DNA of 64,000 bases from Novosphingobium sp. ST904 (GCF_001298105.1 NZ_LGJH01000158.1:98406-162405); one strand, 5' to 3'. Numbered from the stretch's first letter, positions 16,132 to 25,547 are shown. Made by a program: numbers and translations. The notes: generated by a model from the sequence alone, not told the origin.

Positions 16132-17823
16132 ATGCAAGACCTCGTCGGCATCGCGATTCTGGCCGGCATCGCTCTGGTCCTGTTCCTGGCGCTCGGCCTC
16201 ATGCTGGCGCGGCTCTACAAGCGTGCCTCGAAGGAAATCGGGTTCGTTCGCACGGGCTTCGGCGGTGAAAAGGTCGTGATGAACGGCGGCGCGCTGGTCC
16301 TGCCGGTATTCCACGAGACGATGCCGGTGAACATGAACACCGTGCGTCTCGCGGTGGAGCGCAAGAACCAGGATGCGCTCATCACCCTCGATCGACTGCG
16401 AATTGACGTGAAGGCGGAATTCTACGTCCGCGTCCGCCCGGATGCGGGCGCCATCGCCATGGCGGCGCAGACACTCGGCGCGCGGACCATGCATCCCGAG
16501 GCGCTGAAGGAACTCGTCGAAGGCAAGTTCGTCGATGCGCTGCGCTCGGTGGCGGCAGGCATGACGATGAACCAGCTTCACGAACAGCGCGCGGATTTCG
16601 TGCAGAAGGTGCAGCAGGTCTCCTCGTCCGATCTCGCGATGAACGGGCTGGAACTGGAATCGGTCTCCTTGACCGGCCTCGACCAGACCTCGATCGAACA
16701 CTTCAATGCGAACAACGCTTTCGATGCCGAGGGTCTGACCAAGCTGACCGAGCAGATCGAACTGCGCAAGAAGGCCCGGAACGACATCGAGCAGGACACC
16801 CGCGTCCAGATCGAGACGAAGAACCTCGAAGCGGAGCGCGTTTCGCTTTCGATCCAGCGCGACAACGAGTTCGCAAAGCTGGAGCAGGAGCGCGAGATCG
16901 AGATGCGCCGCGCGGAACAGGCCGCGGAAGTGGCGCGCGAACAGGCGCTGCGCAGCCGTGAGGCGGAAGAAGCCCGGATCATCGCCAAGCAGCAGGTCGA
17001 TTCCCAGCAGATCGAATCGGACCGCACCATCCAGCAGGCCAAGATCGCGCAGGCGCAGGCCGTCGAACTGGCGCGGCAGGGCCAGCAGATCGCGATCCAG
17101 AACAAGAGCCGCGAGGAAAGCCAGGCCAAGGCTGAGGCCGATGAGGCGCGCGCCAAGGCGGTCGCCGCCGAGGAACAGGTCGTCACCAGCCGTGAAACCG
17201 AGGTGGCGGAGCGCGTCAAGCGTATCGAACTGATCGAGGCCAGCAAGGAAGCCGAGCGGCAGGCGATCTCCATCAAGGTAGAGGCCGAGGCGGAGCGCGA
17301 GGCGGCTGCCAACCGGGCGGAAGCCTTCCGGCTGGCCGCCGAAGGTGAGGCCGAAGCGGAAAAGCTCCGCGCCGAAGCGTCGCGCGTTCGCTTCGAGGTC
17401 GAGGCGGCCGGTCAGCGTGCCGTCAACGAGGCGGCGAACCTCCTTTCGTCCGACCAGATCTCGCTCCAGATGAAGCTGGCGCTGCTCAAGGTACTGCCGG
17501 AAATCGTGCGCGAATCCGTGCGGCCGCTGGAGGCTATCGATTCGATCAAGATCGTGCAGGTCGACGGGCTGACCCAGAAGGGCGGCGCGGGAGCTTCCCC
17601 GGCTGCGGCAGGTGGTTCGGGCAATCTGGCCAACGACGCGGTCAGCGCGGCGCTGGCCTATCGGGCACAGGCGCCGGTGATCGACGGGCTGATGAAGGAA
17701 CTGGGGCTCGACGGTGCTTCGCTTGCGAATCTGGTGCAGGGCGCGGTGCAGGCGCCCGCTTCGGTTCCGATCGTAGCCGCCGCAAATGATGCCAGGGGCG
17801 CGCCGCTCGGCGAAGCCGAATGA
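16132..17823 (+). CDS. flotillin family protein, YqiK-like
   Basis: 563-residue flotillin. An N-terminal membrane helix (residues 4-26) is followed by the SPFH/band-7 domain (KEIGFVRTGFGGEKVVMNGG onward, to about residue 200). A very long Glu/Ala/Gln-rich coiled coil then runs to about 450, and the hydrophobic C-terminal region ends in an Ala-rich tail. Flotillins scaffold membrane microdomains. ATG 16132 with GGGAGA upstream starts directly before the membrane helix and is preferred to an in-frame ATG at 16081. A terminator follows at 17865. Confidence 0.9.
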   Translation: MQDLVGIAILAGIALVLFLALGLMLARLYKRASKEIGFVRTGFGGEKVVMNGGALVLPVFHETMPVNMNTVRLAVERKNQDALITLDRLRIDVKAEFYVRVRPDAGAIAMAAQTLGARTMHPEALKELVEGKFVDALRSVAAGMTMNQLHEQRADFVQKVQQVSSSDLAMNGLELESVSLTGLDQTSIEHFNANNAFDAEGLTKLTEQIELRKKARNDIEQDTRVQIETKNLEAERVSLSIQRDNEFAKLEQEREIEMRRAEQAAEVAREQALRSREAEEARIIAKQQVDSQQIESDRTIQQAKIAQAQAVELARQGQQIAIQNKSREESQAKAEADEARAKAVAAEEQVVTSRETEVAERVKRIELIEASKEAERQAISIKVEAEAEREAAANRAEAFRLAAEGEAEAEKLRAEASRVRFEVEAAGQRAVNEAANLLSSDQISLQMKLALLKVLPEIVRESVRPLEAIDSIKIVQVDGLTQKGGAGASPAAAGGSGNLANDAVSAALAYRAQAPVIDGLMKELGLDGASLANLVQGAVQAPASVPIVAAANDARGAPLGEAE

Positions 17824-17864
17824 GGTGATCGGGCGGCTGGAATGGTTTGCCTGACAGAATAGAG

Positions 17865-17890
17865 GGACGCCGGACCGCCTGGCGTCCTTT
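17865..17890 (+). terminator. rho-independent terminator after the flotillin gene
   Basis: A 7-base stem (GGACGCC with GGCGTCC) has a 9-base loop and is followed by TTT, 41 bases after the yqiK-like stop. The T tract is short, so efficiency may be moderate. Confidence 0.65.
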
Positions 17891-17989
17891 ATCGCCGTGG
17901 CGGCACGGCCCGCCCTGCCTTCCGCAGAGAGGCCATGTTAGGCCATCCCGCGAACGCCGGACGAACCGGTGGAACGGGAGATATGCGTC

Positions 17990-18358
17990 ATGGCCGGGCC
18001 ATTCCACAAGATCCTGCTGTTCATGAAGCGTCGGCCCGATCTGACGGTCGAGCAGTTCCGCGCTTATTACGAGACGCGTCATGCGCCGCTGGCGGAACGC
18101 TATTCGCGCGGGGTCAGTCGCTACATCCGGCGTTATGTCGATCCGCAAGTCCATCCCGAAACCGGCGCCTTCCTTGACGGGCCGGACGTCATTACCGAAC
18201 TCTGGTTCGAGGACGAGGCGATCTATCGCGCCACGCTCGGCTATATCACCACCAGCCTGATGCCGGACGAGATCGTCGCCGACGAGCGCAATCTGTTCGA
18301 CCGCGCCTCGTTTCGGATCGCGACGGTGGTGGAATGCGAAAGCGCATCGACGGGGTGA
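17990..18358 (+). CDS. EthD-domain (dimeric alpha/beta barrel) protein
   Basis: 122-residue protein with an EthD/ferredoxin-like fold: KILLFMKRRPDLTVEQFRAYYETRHAPLA is the classic opening of the family (quoted in two parts by its positions, residues 6-34), including the conserved YYETRHAPL. EthD-domain proteins act in degradation pathways, often with oxygenases, or as small isomerase-like enzymes. The start ATG 17990 is preceded by GGGAG nine bases away; an in-frame GTG at 17969 is less likely. It converges on an SDR gene. Substrate unknown. Confidence 0.75.
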   Translation: MAGPFHKILLFMKRRPDLTVEQFRAYYETRHAPLAERYSRGVSRYIRRYVDPQVHPETGAFLDGPDVITELWFEDEAIYRATLGYITTSLMPDEIVADERNLFDRASFRIATVVECESASTG

Positions 18359-18388
18359 AAGCCGCGGGCAATCACCCCGGCGGGGGGA

Positions 18389-19180
18389 TCAGATCCCCAG
18401 CCGCCCCATGATTCCGCCATCCACCTTGATGTCGCACCCGCTGACGTAGCTTGCCGCCGGAGAGCAGAGGAATTCCGCGACCGAGGCGATTTCGTCGCCC
18501 ACGCCGAGGCGGCCGAGCGGGGTCATTCCCATCATCCGCACCATCTGTTCGCTGGCCTTGGCTTCGGCGCGGCTCATTTCGGTATCGATGAAGCCCGGCG
18601 CGATCGAGACGATCCGCACGCCGCGTTCACCGTAGGCTGCCGCTTCGCGCCCGACGAGGCCGATCACTGCGCGCTTGGAAAGCGTGTAGCCCATGCCGGG
18701 ATTGGTTGCGTGCCCGTCCACCCCTTCGCGGCCCTTGCCGGCGACGAGGTCCTGCACAGCCGATACCATGGCGGGGTCGCCCAGCAGATAGGCCGACATC
18801 GACGAGATCAGCACCGCGCATCCGCCCGCTTCGAAGCGGGGCAGGAGGGCGGCGACAAGCCTTTCGGTGGCGAAATAGTTCACTTCGAGAATGCGCGGCG
18901 CTTCTGCCATGCTGGGCGAGAGCCCGGCGGTGTGAACGAGCGCGAACAGCGGGGCGTCGCCCAATGCGTCCAGTAGCTGCTGCGGGAACTCCGGTGCGGA
19001 AATGTCCCCGGCGAGGGTCGAGACTTCGGTGCCGCCCGCGCGGAGTTCCGATGCGAGCGCGGCAAGGCGTTCGGCGTTCACATCGCAGAGCAGCAGGGAA
19101 TAGCCCTGCGCGGCGAAACGGGTTGCGGCCGGGCGGCCCATGCCTCCGGCGGCGCCAGTGATGATGACGGTTGCGCTCAT
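18389..19180 (-). CDS. short-chain dehydrogenase/reductase (SDR)
   Basis: 263-residue classical SDR. The NAD(P) motif TGAAGGMG is at residues 8-15, the catalytic serine is in VLISSMSAY, and the active-site Tyr and Lys are in YTLSK. The C-terminus IKVDGGIMGRLGI is typical. The ATG at 19180 has GGAGAGG upstream. It stands alone on the minus strand between an EthD gene and a molybdenum hydroxylase operon. Likely an alcohol/ketone oxidoreductase with unknown substrate. Confidence 0.87.
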   Translation of the reverse strand: MSATVIITGAAGGMGRPAATRFAAQGYSLLLCDVNAERLAALASELRAGGTEVSTLAGDISAPEFPQQLLDALGDAPLFALVHTAGLSPSMAEAPRILEVNYFATERLVAALLPRFEAGGCAVLISSMSAYLLGDPAMVSAVQDLVAGKGREGVDGHATNPGMGYTLSKRAVIGLVGREAAAYGERGVRIVSIAPGFIDTEMSRAEAKASEQMVRMMGMTPLGRLGVGDEIASVAEFLCSPAASYVSGCDIKVDGGIMGRLGI

Positions 19181-19381
19181 GACCTCTCCTTTTCGCGCCG
19201 TTCCTTCGGCATCGGGCGAAGTGGTAACGGGCGCCGGGAGGTCTAGCCAGCGCCTGAGGCACTCATCGCCCCGGGGAATAAGATACAGTGTCGCTCATAC
19301 TTCTTGCATTGAACCGCATCCCGTCGTTTCATCCGCGCCGATGGGCCGCGGGCAAGACGGCAGCGATCTGGGAGTGCGCGG

Positions 19382-20123
19382 ATGCAGATGAATGGCGAGC
19401 AGAGGGTCGCAGCACCGCGCCGAAAGGTTTGGGAGGCGCTGAACGATCCGGCAGTGCTCGCACAGTGCATTCCCGGCTGCCAAAGCCTTGAACGCGATGG
19501 CGAAGACCGTTTCGTCGCGGCGGCCGAAGTGAAGATCGGGCCGATCGGTGCGCGGTTCAAAGGGCAGGTGCAGCTTTCCGATCTCGATGCGCCCAATGGC
19601 TACAGGATCACGGGAACGGGTAACGGCGGGATCGCCGGAAGTGCCAAAGGCGGCGCGAACGTCCGGCTGAGCGACACCGGCGATGGCGGTACGCTGGTTG
19701 TGTATGAGGTGGAGGCGGAAGTGGGCGGGCGCATGGCGCAGCTTGGCGGTCCGATCATCGACGCCACGGCAAGGAACCTTGCGGGGAAGTTCTTTTCGAA
19801 GTTCGGCGATGTGGTCACGGGGGGCGCTCCGGCGCGTGTGTGCGGGGGAGCAGGCAACCGGCGCCGGACAGGCAGAGCCTGAGGCAGCCGCAGCGGCAGC
19901 GGCACCTGCCGCCTTCAGGCCCGTCGTTACCGATGCGGCGGCTGGTCGCGGCACGATCTGGGGCTGGATCGCCGCACTGGTGCTGGCACTGCTCGCCGGC
20001 TTCACGCTGGGCGCGCGCGGCCTCCATGCGGAGATGCTGGTGGTGCTCATGCTGCTCGTGGTGACTGCGGCAGCGGCTTTCGAGGCCGGGCGACGCGGAA
20101 ACGTTGGAGGTGCGCGCCGATGA
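19382..20123 (+). CDS. CoxG-type SRPBCC protein with C-terminal membrane helices (frameshifted at 19819-19847)
   Basis: CoxG family. The N-terminal SRPBCC domain (residues 1-145) has the signature VWEALNDPAVLAQCIPGCQSL, then an Ala/Pro/Glu-rich linker and two hydrophobic helices (GTIWGWIAALVLALLAGF and a second near the end). CoxG proteins help assemble or anchor carbon-monoxide-dehydrogenase-like molybdenum enzymes at the membrane. The frame breaks between the G run 19819-19824 and the G run 19843-19847; removing one G restores a protein of about 246 residues. The stop overlaps the next start (ATGA), tying it to the three hydroxylase subunits. Confidence 0.82.
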
Positions 20124-20989
20124 AGCCTGCTCCCTTCGACTATGCCCGGCCATCCAGCGTGGCCGAGGCTTGCCGCATACTTTCCGAGGCCGGCGGCGGC
20201 GCAACCGTGATCGCGGGCGGGCAAACGCTGATGCCGCTGCTCAATCTCAGGATGAGCCAGCCCTTCATCCTGGTGGACATCAACCGCATTCCCGAACTCA
20301 CCGGCGTGTCCCGCGTCACGGGCGGCATCCGCGTCGGGCCGATGACAAGGCAGGCCGATGCCCTGGTCGATGCCACGCTGGCGCGCCATCTGCCGGCGAT
20401 GGTGACGGCGCTTGGCCATGTCGGGCATTACCAGACGCGGAACCGGGGAACGGTGGGCGGTTCGGTGGCGCTGGGCGAGCCTGCAGCCGAAATGCCGGCC
20501 ACGGCGGTGGCGCTCGGCGCGACGCTGGAGATCGCCTCGGTGCGCGGCAGCCGCACGGTTGCCGCCACGGACTTCTACATAGGCCCTTACATGACTGTGC
20601 TGGAGAGTGACGAACTGCTGACCGGCATCGTCTATCCCGACTGGCCCGAAGGCCACCTCGTGCTGTTTCGCGAAGTGGCGCAGCGACCGGGCGATTTCGC
20701 GCTGGTCGGCATGGTAGGCTGCGTGGTTCTGGATGGCGGCGTCGTTTCCCGGGCCGGGCTGGCCTGGTTCGGCATGGGCCCGACCCCGATCCGAATGCGC
20801 CGGGCAGAAGCCGCGCTGATCGGCAGGAGCCTTTCCGAGATCGATCCCGGCGCCGTGGCGGAACTGGCCGTGGCCGACGCCGCGCCGTTCGACGATCACC
20901 ACGCCAGCGCCGAATACCGCCGGACCGTGGGCCGCAGGATCTTCGCACGGACGCTTCGTGAAACACTCGACCTGAGGGATGCGGCATGA
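20120..20989 (+). CDS. molybdenum hydroxylase, FAD-binding medium subunit (CoxM/CutM-like)
   Basis: 289-residue FAD subunit of a xanthine-dehydrogenase-family enzyme. The two FAD motifs are clear: AGGQTLMPLLNLRM near residue 33 and TVGGSVALGEPAAEMP near residue 112. The C-terminal CO-dehydrogenase flavoprotein domain begins near residue 180. It passes electrons from the 2Fe-2S subunit to the acceptor. Start and stop codons overlap the neighbouring genes as ATGA on both sides, so subunit stoichiometry is probably kept by translational coupling. Confidence 0.92.
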   Translation: MKPAPFDYARPSSVAEACRILSEAGGGATVIAGGQTLMPLLNLRMSQPFILVDINRIPELTGVSRVTGGIRVGPMTRQADALVDATLARHLPAMVTALGHVGHYQTRNRGTVGGSVALGEPAAEMPATAVALGATLEIASVRGSRTVAATDFYIGPYMTVLESDELLTGIVYPDWPEGHLVLFREVAQRPGDFALVGMVGCVVLDGGVVSRAGLAWFGMGPTPIRMRRAEAALIGRSLSEIDPGAVAELAVADAAPFDDHHASAEYRRTVGRRIFARTLRETLDLRDAA

Positions 20990-21489
20990 GCGAGCCTCAA
21001 AGCGGATGGCGGATCGAACTCGCCGTCAACGGCCAGCATCGCAGCGCCACCGTCGAGCCGCGCACGAGCCTTGGCGATTATCTGCGGCTGGAGGCGGGCT
21101 GCACCGGTGTCCACCTCGGCTGCGAGCACGGGGTTTGCGGTGCCTGCACGGTGCTGGTGGACGGCAGGGCGGTGCGATCCTGCCTCATGCTGGCGGTCCA
21201 GGCCGATGGGGCGGAGGTGACCACGGTGGAGGGCCTTGCCGCGCCTGACGGCACTTTCCACCCGGTCCAGCAGGCGATGCGCGATGCGCACGGGCTCCAG
21301 TGCGGCTTCTGCACGCCCGGCGTGCTGATGACCTTTGCCGCGCTGACGGCGGGAGAGGCCGCCGCGGGCGAGCAGGAGATGATCGAGGCGATGTCGGGCC
21401 ATATCTGCCGCTGCACCGGATATCAGGGCATACGCCGCGCGGCCAAGGCACTGGCCCAATCCGTCTCCGGCGCGGGAGAGGCGGCATGA
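20986..21489 (+). CDS. molybdenum hydroxylase, 2Fe-2S small subunit (CoxS/CutS-like)
   Basis: 167-residue iron-sulfur subunit with two [2Fe-2S] domains. The plant-ferredoxin-type N-terminal domain uses the cysteines of GCEHGVCGACTVLVDG (Cys46, Cys51, Cys54). The four-helix domain carries QCGFCTPG and HICRCTGYQ. It relays electrons from the molybdenum cofactor to FAD. It is coupled by ATGA overlaps to both the medium and large subunit genes. Confidence 0.94.
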   Translation: MSEPQSGWRIELAVNGQHRSATVEPRTSLGDYLRLEAGCTGVHLGCEHGVCGACTVLVDGRAVRSCLMLAVQADGAEVTTVEGLAAPDGTFHPVQQAMRDAHGLQCGFCTPGVLMTFAALTAGEAAAGEQEMIEAMSGHICRCTGYQGIRRAAKALAQSVSGAGEAA

Positions 21490-24236
21490 ACGCAGAACCC
21501 TCGGGCATTGGCGCTGCGCGCTGGATCGGGAAGCGGGTTCCGCGCAAGGAAGACGCGCGCCTGCTGACGGGGCGCGGCCAGTTCACGGATGATGTGGTGC
21601 TGCCCGGCATGCTTCACGTTGCGTTCGTGCGCAGTCCGGTGGCGCGCGGCAGGCTGGTTTCGATCGATGGCGCCGCAGCGCTGCAGATGCCCGGCGTCCA
21701 CGCGGTGCTGACCGCCGCCGACCTGGCGCTGCGGCCGATCACGATGATGAGCTTCTTCTTCACGCCCTCGGAAGTGCCGGTCGCTCCATTGGCGGATATG
21801 CTGGTGCAATACGTGGGCGAGCCGGTGGCGATGGTCATGGCCGAGACCCGCGCCCAGGCGGAAGATGCCGCTTCGCTCGTCGAGGTCGAGATCGAGGAAC
21901 TCGAACCGGTTGTCACCCTTGCCCAGGCGAAGGCGGCAGCGCCGATCCATCCGGGCACCGAGAGCAATGTCGCGGCGGAGATCGGCGACGAGGAGCTTGA
22001 CGAGGAACTGGAAGCGGCGCTTTCGGGCGCAGCGCTGCGGGTCAGCCAGAAGGTCGTCCACCAGCGCATCTCGCAGTCGCCGATGGAAAACCGCGCGATC
22101 CTGGCGAGCCGGGACGGACCCGAGGAGCTCAACCTCTGGATCACCTGCCAGAGCCCGCACAACATCGCGCGCTGGGTCAGCCTGGCGCTTGGCCTGCCGG
22201 ATGCCGCGATCCGGGTGATCGCCAAGGACGTGGGCGGCTCCTTCGGGCTCAAGAACACACCGTGGAAGGAGGAATGCGCAGTCATCTGCGCGGCCATGCT
22301 GCTAGGGCGTCCGCTCAAGTGGACCGAGGATCGCTACGAGGCGCTCACCGCGTCGAGCCAGTGCCGGGAAGCGGAGATGAGCCTCCAGGCCGGGTTTGAC
22401 GGCGAGGGGCGGCTGATCGCCAGCCACGGCATCTATGATTGCAACAACGGCGCTTATCCGCAGGGGGCGGACAGCAATATCGCCGTCCATATGTTCGTCT
22501 GGGCGGCCTACAGGATGCCCGCCTACGCTTTTGTCTCACGCGGGTGGTACAGCAATACCAACGGGCTGGCGGCTTATCGCGGGCCGTGGGCGATGGAATC
22601 GCTCATTCGCGAAACCTTGCTGGACAAGGCGGCGAGGAAGCTCGGCATCGATCCGATCGAACTGCGCCGCCGCAATCTCGTCTATCTTTCCGATCAGCCG
22701 ACGGTGTCGAGCATGGGCATCCCGCTGGAGGATATCACGCCCGGCGAATGTCTGGAAAAGCTGGTTGCGCATTTCGACGTGGCCGCTTTCCGCCGCGAAC
22801 AGGCGAAGGCGCGGGGGGAAGGGCGCTATCTCGGCCTCGGCGTTGCCGCCTATATCGAGCCGACCGGCTCGGCGGGCAGCATGGTGACGATGACCGGGGA
22901 ACTGGCGCAAGTGCGGATCGAGCCGACCGGCAAGGTAACCGCCCTGATGTCCACCCATTCGCAGGGCCACGGCACCGCCACGACCATGGCGCAATGCATC
23001 GCCGACCGGCTCGGCGTGGCTTACGACGACGTGACCGTGTTCGAGGGGGACAGTTCGCGTGGTGGCTTCGGCCCCGGCGCGGCGGGTAGCCGGCAGGGGG
23101 TGATCGGTGGGGGCGCGGCGATCCGCGCATCGGAACTGCTGGCGGACAAGGTAAAGGTTCTGGCAGCCCACTTGTACAACGCCTCCATCGACACCGTGAC
23201 CATCGAGGACGGCATGGTCCACATCGCCGGCGCCCCGGAAATGTCGCGATCGCTGGGTGAGATCGCGAACATCGCCTATGGCGAACCGCACCGTCTGCCA
23301 CCCGGTTTCGAGGCCGGGCTGGAAGCGCAGTTCCGTTACCAGCCCCCGCCGATGACCTTCACCAGCGCGGCGCATGCCTGCGTGGTGGAAGTCGATGCGG
23401 AAACCGGCTTCGTGAAGATCCTGCGCTGGATATCGAGCGAGGATTGCGGGACCGTCATCAACCCCGGTGTCGTCGAGGGACAGATATCCGGAGGGCTGGC
23501 GCAGGCGATCGGCATGGTCCTGCTGGAAGAGATGCCATACGACGCGCGCGGCAACCCGCAGGCGGCGACGTTCAAGGACTATCTCCTCCCGTCGATCAGC
23601 GACGTGCCGGTGTTCGAGTTCGTCCATGCCAATACCCCGTCGCAGACGATCGGCGGGATGCGCGGCGTAGGTGAAGGCGGTGCCATCATCGGCCCGCCGA
23701 CGCTGGTGAACGCTATCGCCGATGCGCTCAGCCCCTTTGGCGAGATCGAGGACCTGGTGCTTCCGCTCACGCCTGCCCGCATCCTCGACGTGATCGAGCA
23801 ACGCGATGTTTCAGGCGTGCGCAAAGATGGAGGGCAGTCGGGTATGGCGGCGGGAGAAACCCCGGCGCCAGTGCCGGCGATGGAGCCCGTCATGCAGGCC
23901 GAGCCGGCCTCGGTTCCCGAATCCGAGGTGCCGCCCGCCGGGCTCGACGGTGACTGGAACATGGTGCTCAAGACCCCGATGGGGCCTCAAGCGATGGTCG
24001 TCACCTTCCGTACCGAGGGCGCAGCCGTTTCGGGACGCTTCACCAGCCCGGAAGGCACGCAGGACTTCGAGGGCGGCACCGTCGATGAAAACCGCGTTCG
24101 TTTCGACCTCAAGGTCGAGAAGCCGATGAAGATCACCCTGAAATACGACCTGACCGTGACCGGCAGCACCATTGCAGGCAAGTGCAAGATGGGCATGTTC
24201 GGCTCGGCCAAGGTGACGGGCGAGCGGGCAGGCTGA
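21486..24236 (+). CDS. molybdenum hydroxylase, molybdopterin large subunit (CoxL-like) with extra C-terminal beta domain
   Basis: 916-residue large subunit binding the molybdenum-cytosine-dinucleotide cofactor. KRVPRKEDARLLTGRGQF opens the protein, AKDVGGSFGLKN and the active-site segment AYRGPW (near residue 363) follow, and the catalytic glutamate lies in GVGEGGAIIG (near residue 730). It lacks the AYxCSFR loop of true CO dehydrogenases, so it is an aldehyde-oxidase or hydroxylase-type enzyme for an organic substrate. After about residue 780 a Pro/Glu-rich linker leads to an extra beta-rich domain (about 820-916, starting LDGDWNMVLKTP) that ordinary CoxL lacks. ATG 21486 overlaps the small-subunit stop. 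Confidence 0.9.
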   Translation: MNAEPSGIGAARWIGKRVPRKEDARLLTGRGQFTDDVVLPGMLHVAFVRSPVARGRLVSIDGAAALQMPGVHAVLTAADLALRPITMMSFFFTPSEVPVAPLADMLVQYVGEPVAMVMAETRAQAEDAASLVEVEIEELEPVVTLAQAKAAAPIHPGTESNVAAEIGDEELDEELEAALSGAALRVSQKVVHQRISQSPMENRAILASRDGPEELNLWITCQSPHNIARWVSLALGLPDAAIRVIAKDVGGSFGLKNTPWKEECAVICAAMLLGRPLKWTEDRYEALTASSQCREAEMSLQAGFDGEGRLIASHGIYDCNNGAYPQGADSNIAVHMFVWAAYRMPAYAFVSRGWYSNTNGLAAYRGPWAMESLIRETLLDKAARKLGIDPIELRRRNLVYLSDQPTVSSMGIPLEDITPGECLEKLVAHFDVAAFRREQAKARGEGRYLGLGVAAYIEPTGSAGSMVTMTGELAQVRIEPTGKVTALMSTHSQGHGTATTMAQCIADRLGVAYDDVTVFEGDSSRGGFGPGAAGSRQGVIGGGAAIRASELLADKVKVLAAHLYNASIDTVTIEDGMVHIAGAPEMSRSLGEIANIAYGEPHRLPPGFEAGLEAQFRYQPPPMTFTSAAHACVVEVDAETGFVKILRWISSEDCGTVINPGVVEGQISGGLAQAIGMVLLEEMPYDARGNPQAATFKDYLLPSISDVPVFEFVHANTPSQTIGGMRGVGEGGAIIGPPTLVNAIADALSPFGEIEDLVLPLTPARILDVIEQRDVSGVRKDGGQSGMAAGETPAPVPAMEPVMQAEPASVPESEVPPAGLDGDWNMVLKTPMGPQAMVVTFRTEGAAVSGRFTSPEGTQDFEGGTVDENRVRFDLKVEKPMKITLKYDLTVTGSTIAGKCKMGMFGSAKVTGERAG

Positions 24237-24407
24237 AGCAGGCTCTTTCCGAGCTGGTGGGATTAACAACCGCATTGCGCTCGTTTTCGCTATTCCGGGC
24301 GGGGAGCGCCGCGCTCTATAGCCGTCCGTCCGGTGCTCGCCGCTCGGGAAGAAATGCAGCCTGACCGGACAACGCCCTATTGCGGACGTTCGATCACGCG
24401 CTACGAT

Positions 24408-24899
24408 ATGACGATGGCGGTTTGGCAATTCGTTCTTGACCTCGTTCCAGCATCATCGGCCCGTATCGCTGGAGCCACTGCTGCACGGATGAGGCGCGAG
24501 CAACTCGATGAAATTCGTCTGGGTTTCTCAAGCACCGATGCCGATGTGCTGTTTGCCAGGCTTGGCACACTACTACCCGAGAAAAATTCTTGGTCCGCCA
24601 GCCTACGAATTTGGGGCGATGAGAAGACCGATGACATTCAGGTCTTCTTCGATGGGCAGGTCATTGAGGACATTCAGTTCCGCCTTAATGTGGCAGACCT
24701 CTCATTACATTTAGTCGGTGGTATCTGCGGACTCGCGCGCCATTTCGATTGCATCCTTGCCACGAGGGATGGGGCGATCCTTCTGCCGAACCGGGAAGCT
24801 GTCGTCAGAACGATCATGCAATCGCGGGCCATGAAGTTTGTTCGAGAACCGCAACGTTTTTTGGAAGAGGCAATCCGTTTGGACCGAGACGGCGCGTAG
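24408..24899 (+). CDS. hypothetical protein
   Basis: 163-residue soluble protein with no signal peptide or membrane helix, from ATG 24408; in-frame starts upstream at 24333 and 24354 are possible. I do not recognise a named family. Visible features are MAVWQFVLDLVP at the start, a central segment with EIWGDEK-like charge, and a well-formed helix-strand pattern ending EPQRFLEEAIRLD, which reads like a real globular protein. GC content is visibly lower than in flanking operons and it has no operon partner, suggesting recent acquisition. An immunity-type protein is one possibility, without direct support. Confidence 0.55.
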   Translation: MTMAVWQFVLDLVPASSARIAGATAARMRREQLDEIRLGFSSTDADVLFARLGTLLPEKNSWSASLRIWGDEKTDDIQVFFDGQVIEDIQFRLNVADLSLHLVGGICGLARHFDCILATRDGAILLPNREAVVRTIMQSRAMKFVREPQRFLEEAIRLDRDGA

Positions 24900-25045
24900 C
24901 GGCAGCTTACCACCCTTCATCGCCTTTCCGGGGCGCCGATCGCATCGTTTGGCGAGGTAAAGCCGCCCGACCGTTTTCAGGCAGTCCAAATCCGCGGCTT
25001 TAGCGGCGATGAGGGGGTGGGTAGCGGACGTCGGGCGTGATTGTC

Positions 25046-25351
25046 CTAAAGGACGTCACCCTGCCGGTAGGCAATCTTTGCATCGCCCTGAGGTTTTGCT
25101 CCGCTTTCCGTGACCGACACACTCGGAATGTGATTAATGCGCGTAACAAGAGCACCGATAAAATCGGCAACCACTAGGTTGTGGGCATCGGTTTCCACGT
25201 GGATTCGGAGAGCCTTAGGATCAATGCCATAATTGCGCACGACAACTTCGCTGCCGAAGATGCGTTGCGCAGTCTCACGAATGAATGATGCCAGCTCCGG
25301 GGTAAGTTCGCACGGCTTGCGCGGCGGCATCGGCGGGTTCGCAGGTGGCAT
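25046..25351 (-). CDS. hypothetical protein
   Basis: 101-residue protein from the 25351 start, with a second in-frame ATG at 25330. The N-terminus is Pro-rich and is followed by a helix (ELASFIRETAQRIFGSEVV) and an alternating strand-helix-strand pattern (LRIHVETDAHNLVVADF), so it looks coding. No family is recognised. It lies in the same lower-GC stretch as the hypothetical gene at 24408, on the opposite strand, with about 145 bases of featureless sequence between them and about 195 bases after it before the lrp gene. Confidence 0.5.
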   Translation of the reverse strand: MPPANPPMPPRKPCELTPELASFIRETAQRIFGSEVVVRNYGIDPKALRIHVETDAHNLVVADFIGALVTRINHIPSVSVTESGAKPQGDAKIAYRQGDVL

Positions 25352-25547
25352 AAAGACATCTTAGCCCATCACAGCAAGGTCGGCTATGGGGCGCCTGCCG
25401 ACGGCCGGAATTCTCCTTGATCGGCGATGCGCCACTCCGAAGGCGACAGGCAGCTATCTGTCGATCTGAGCCGGTGAGCCGACATTCCGCAATCGGCCCC
25501 CTCATGACGCCAAGGTTATCTTGCGCATGGCCTGCTTTTCCTTGCCG

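Noticed and set aside
21486..24236. True aerobic carbon monoxide dehydrogenase
   Set aside because: CoxG and the three-subunit layout fit, but the catalytic AYxCSFR loop is absent (AYRGPW instead), so it is a related hydroxylase.
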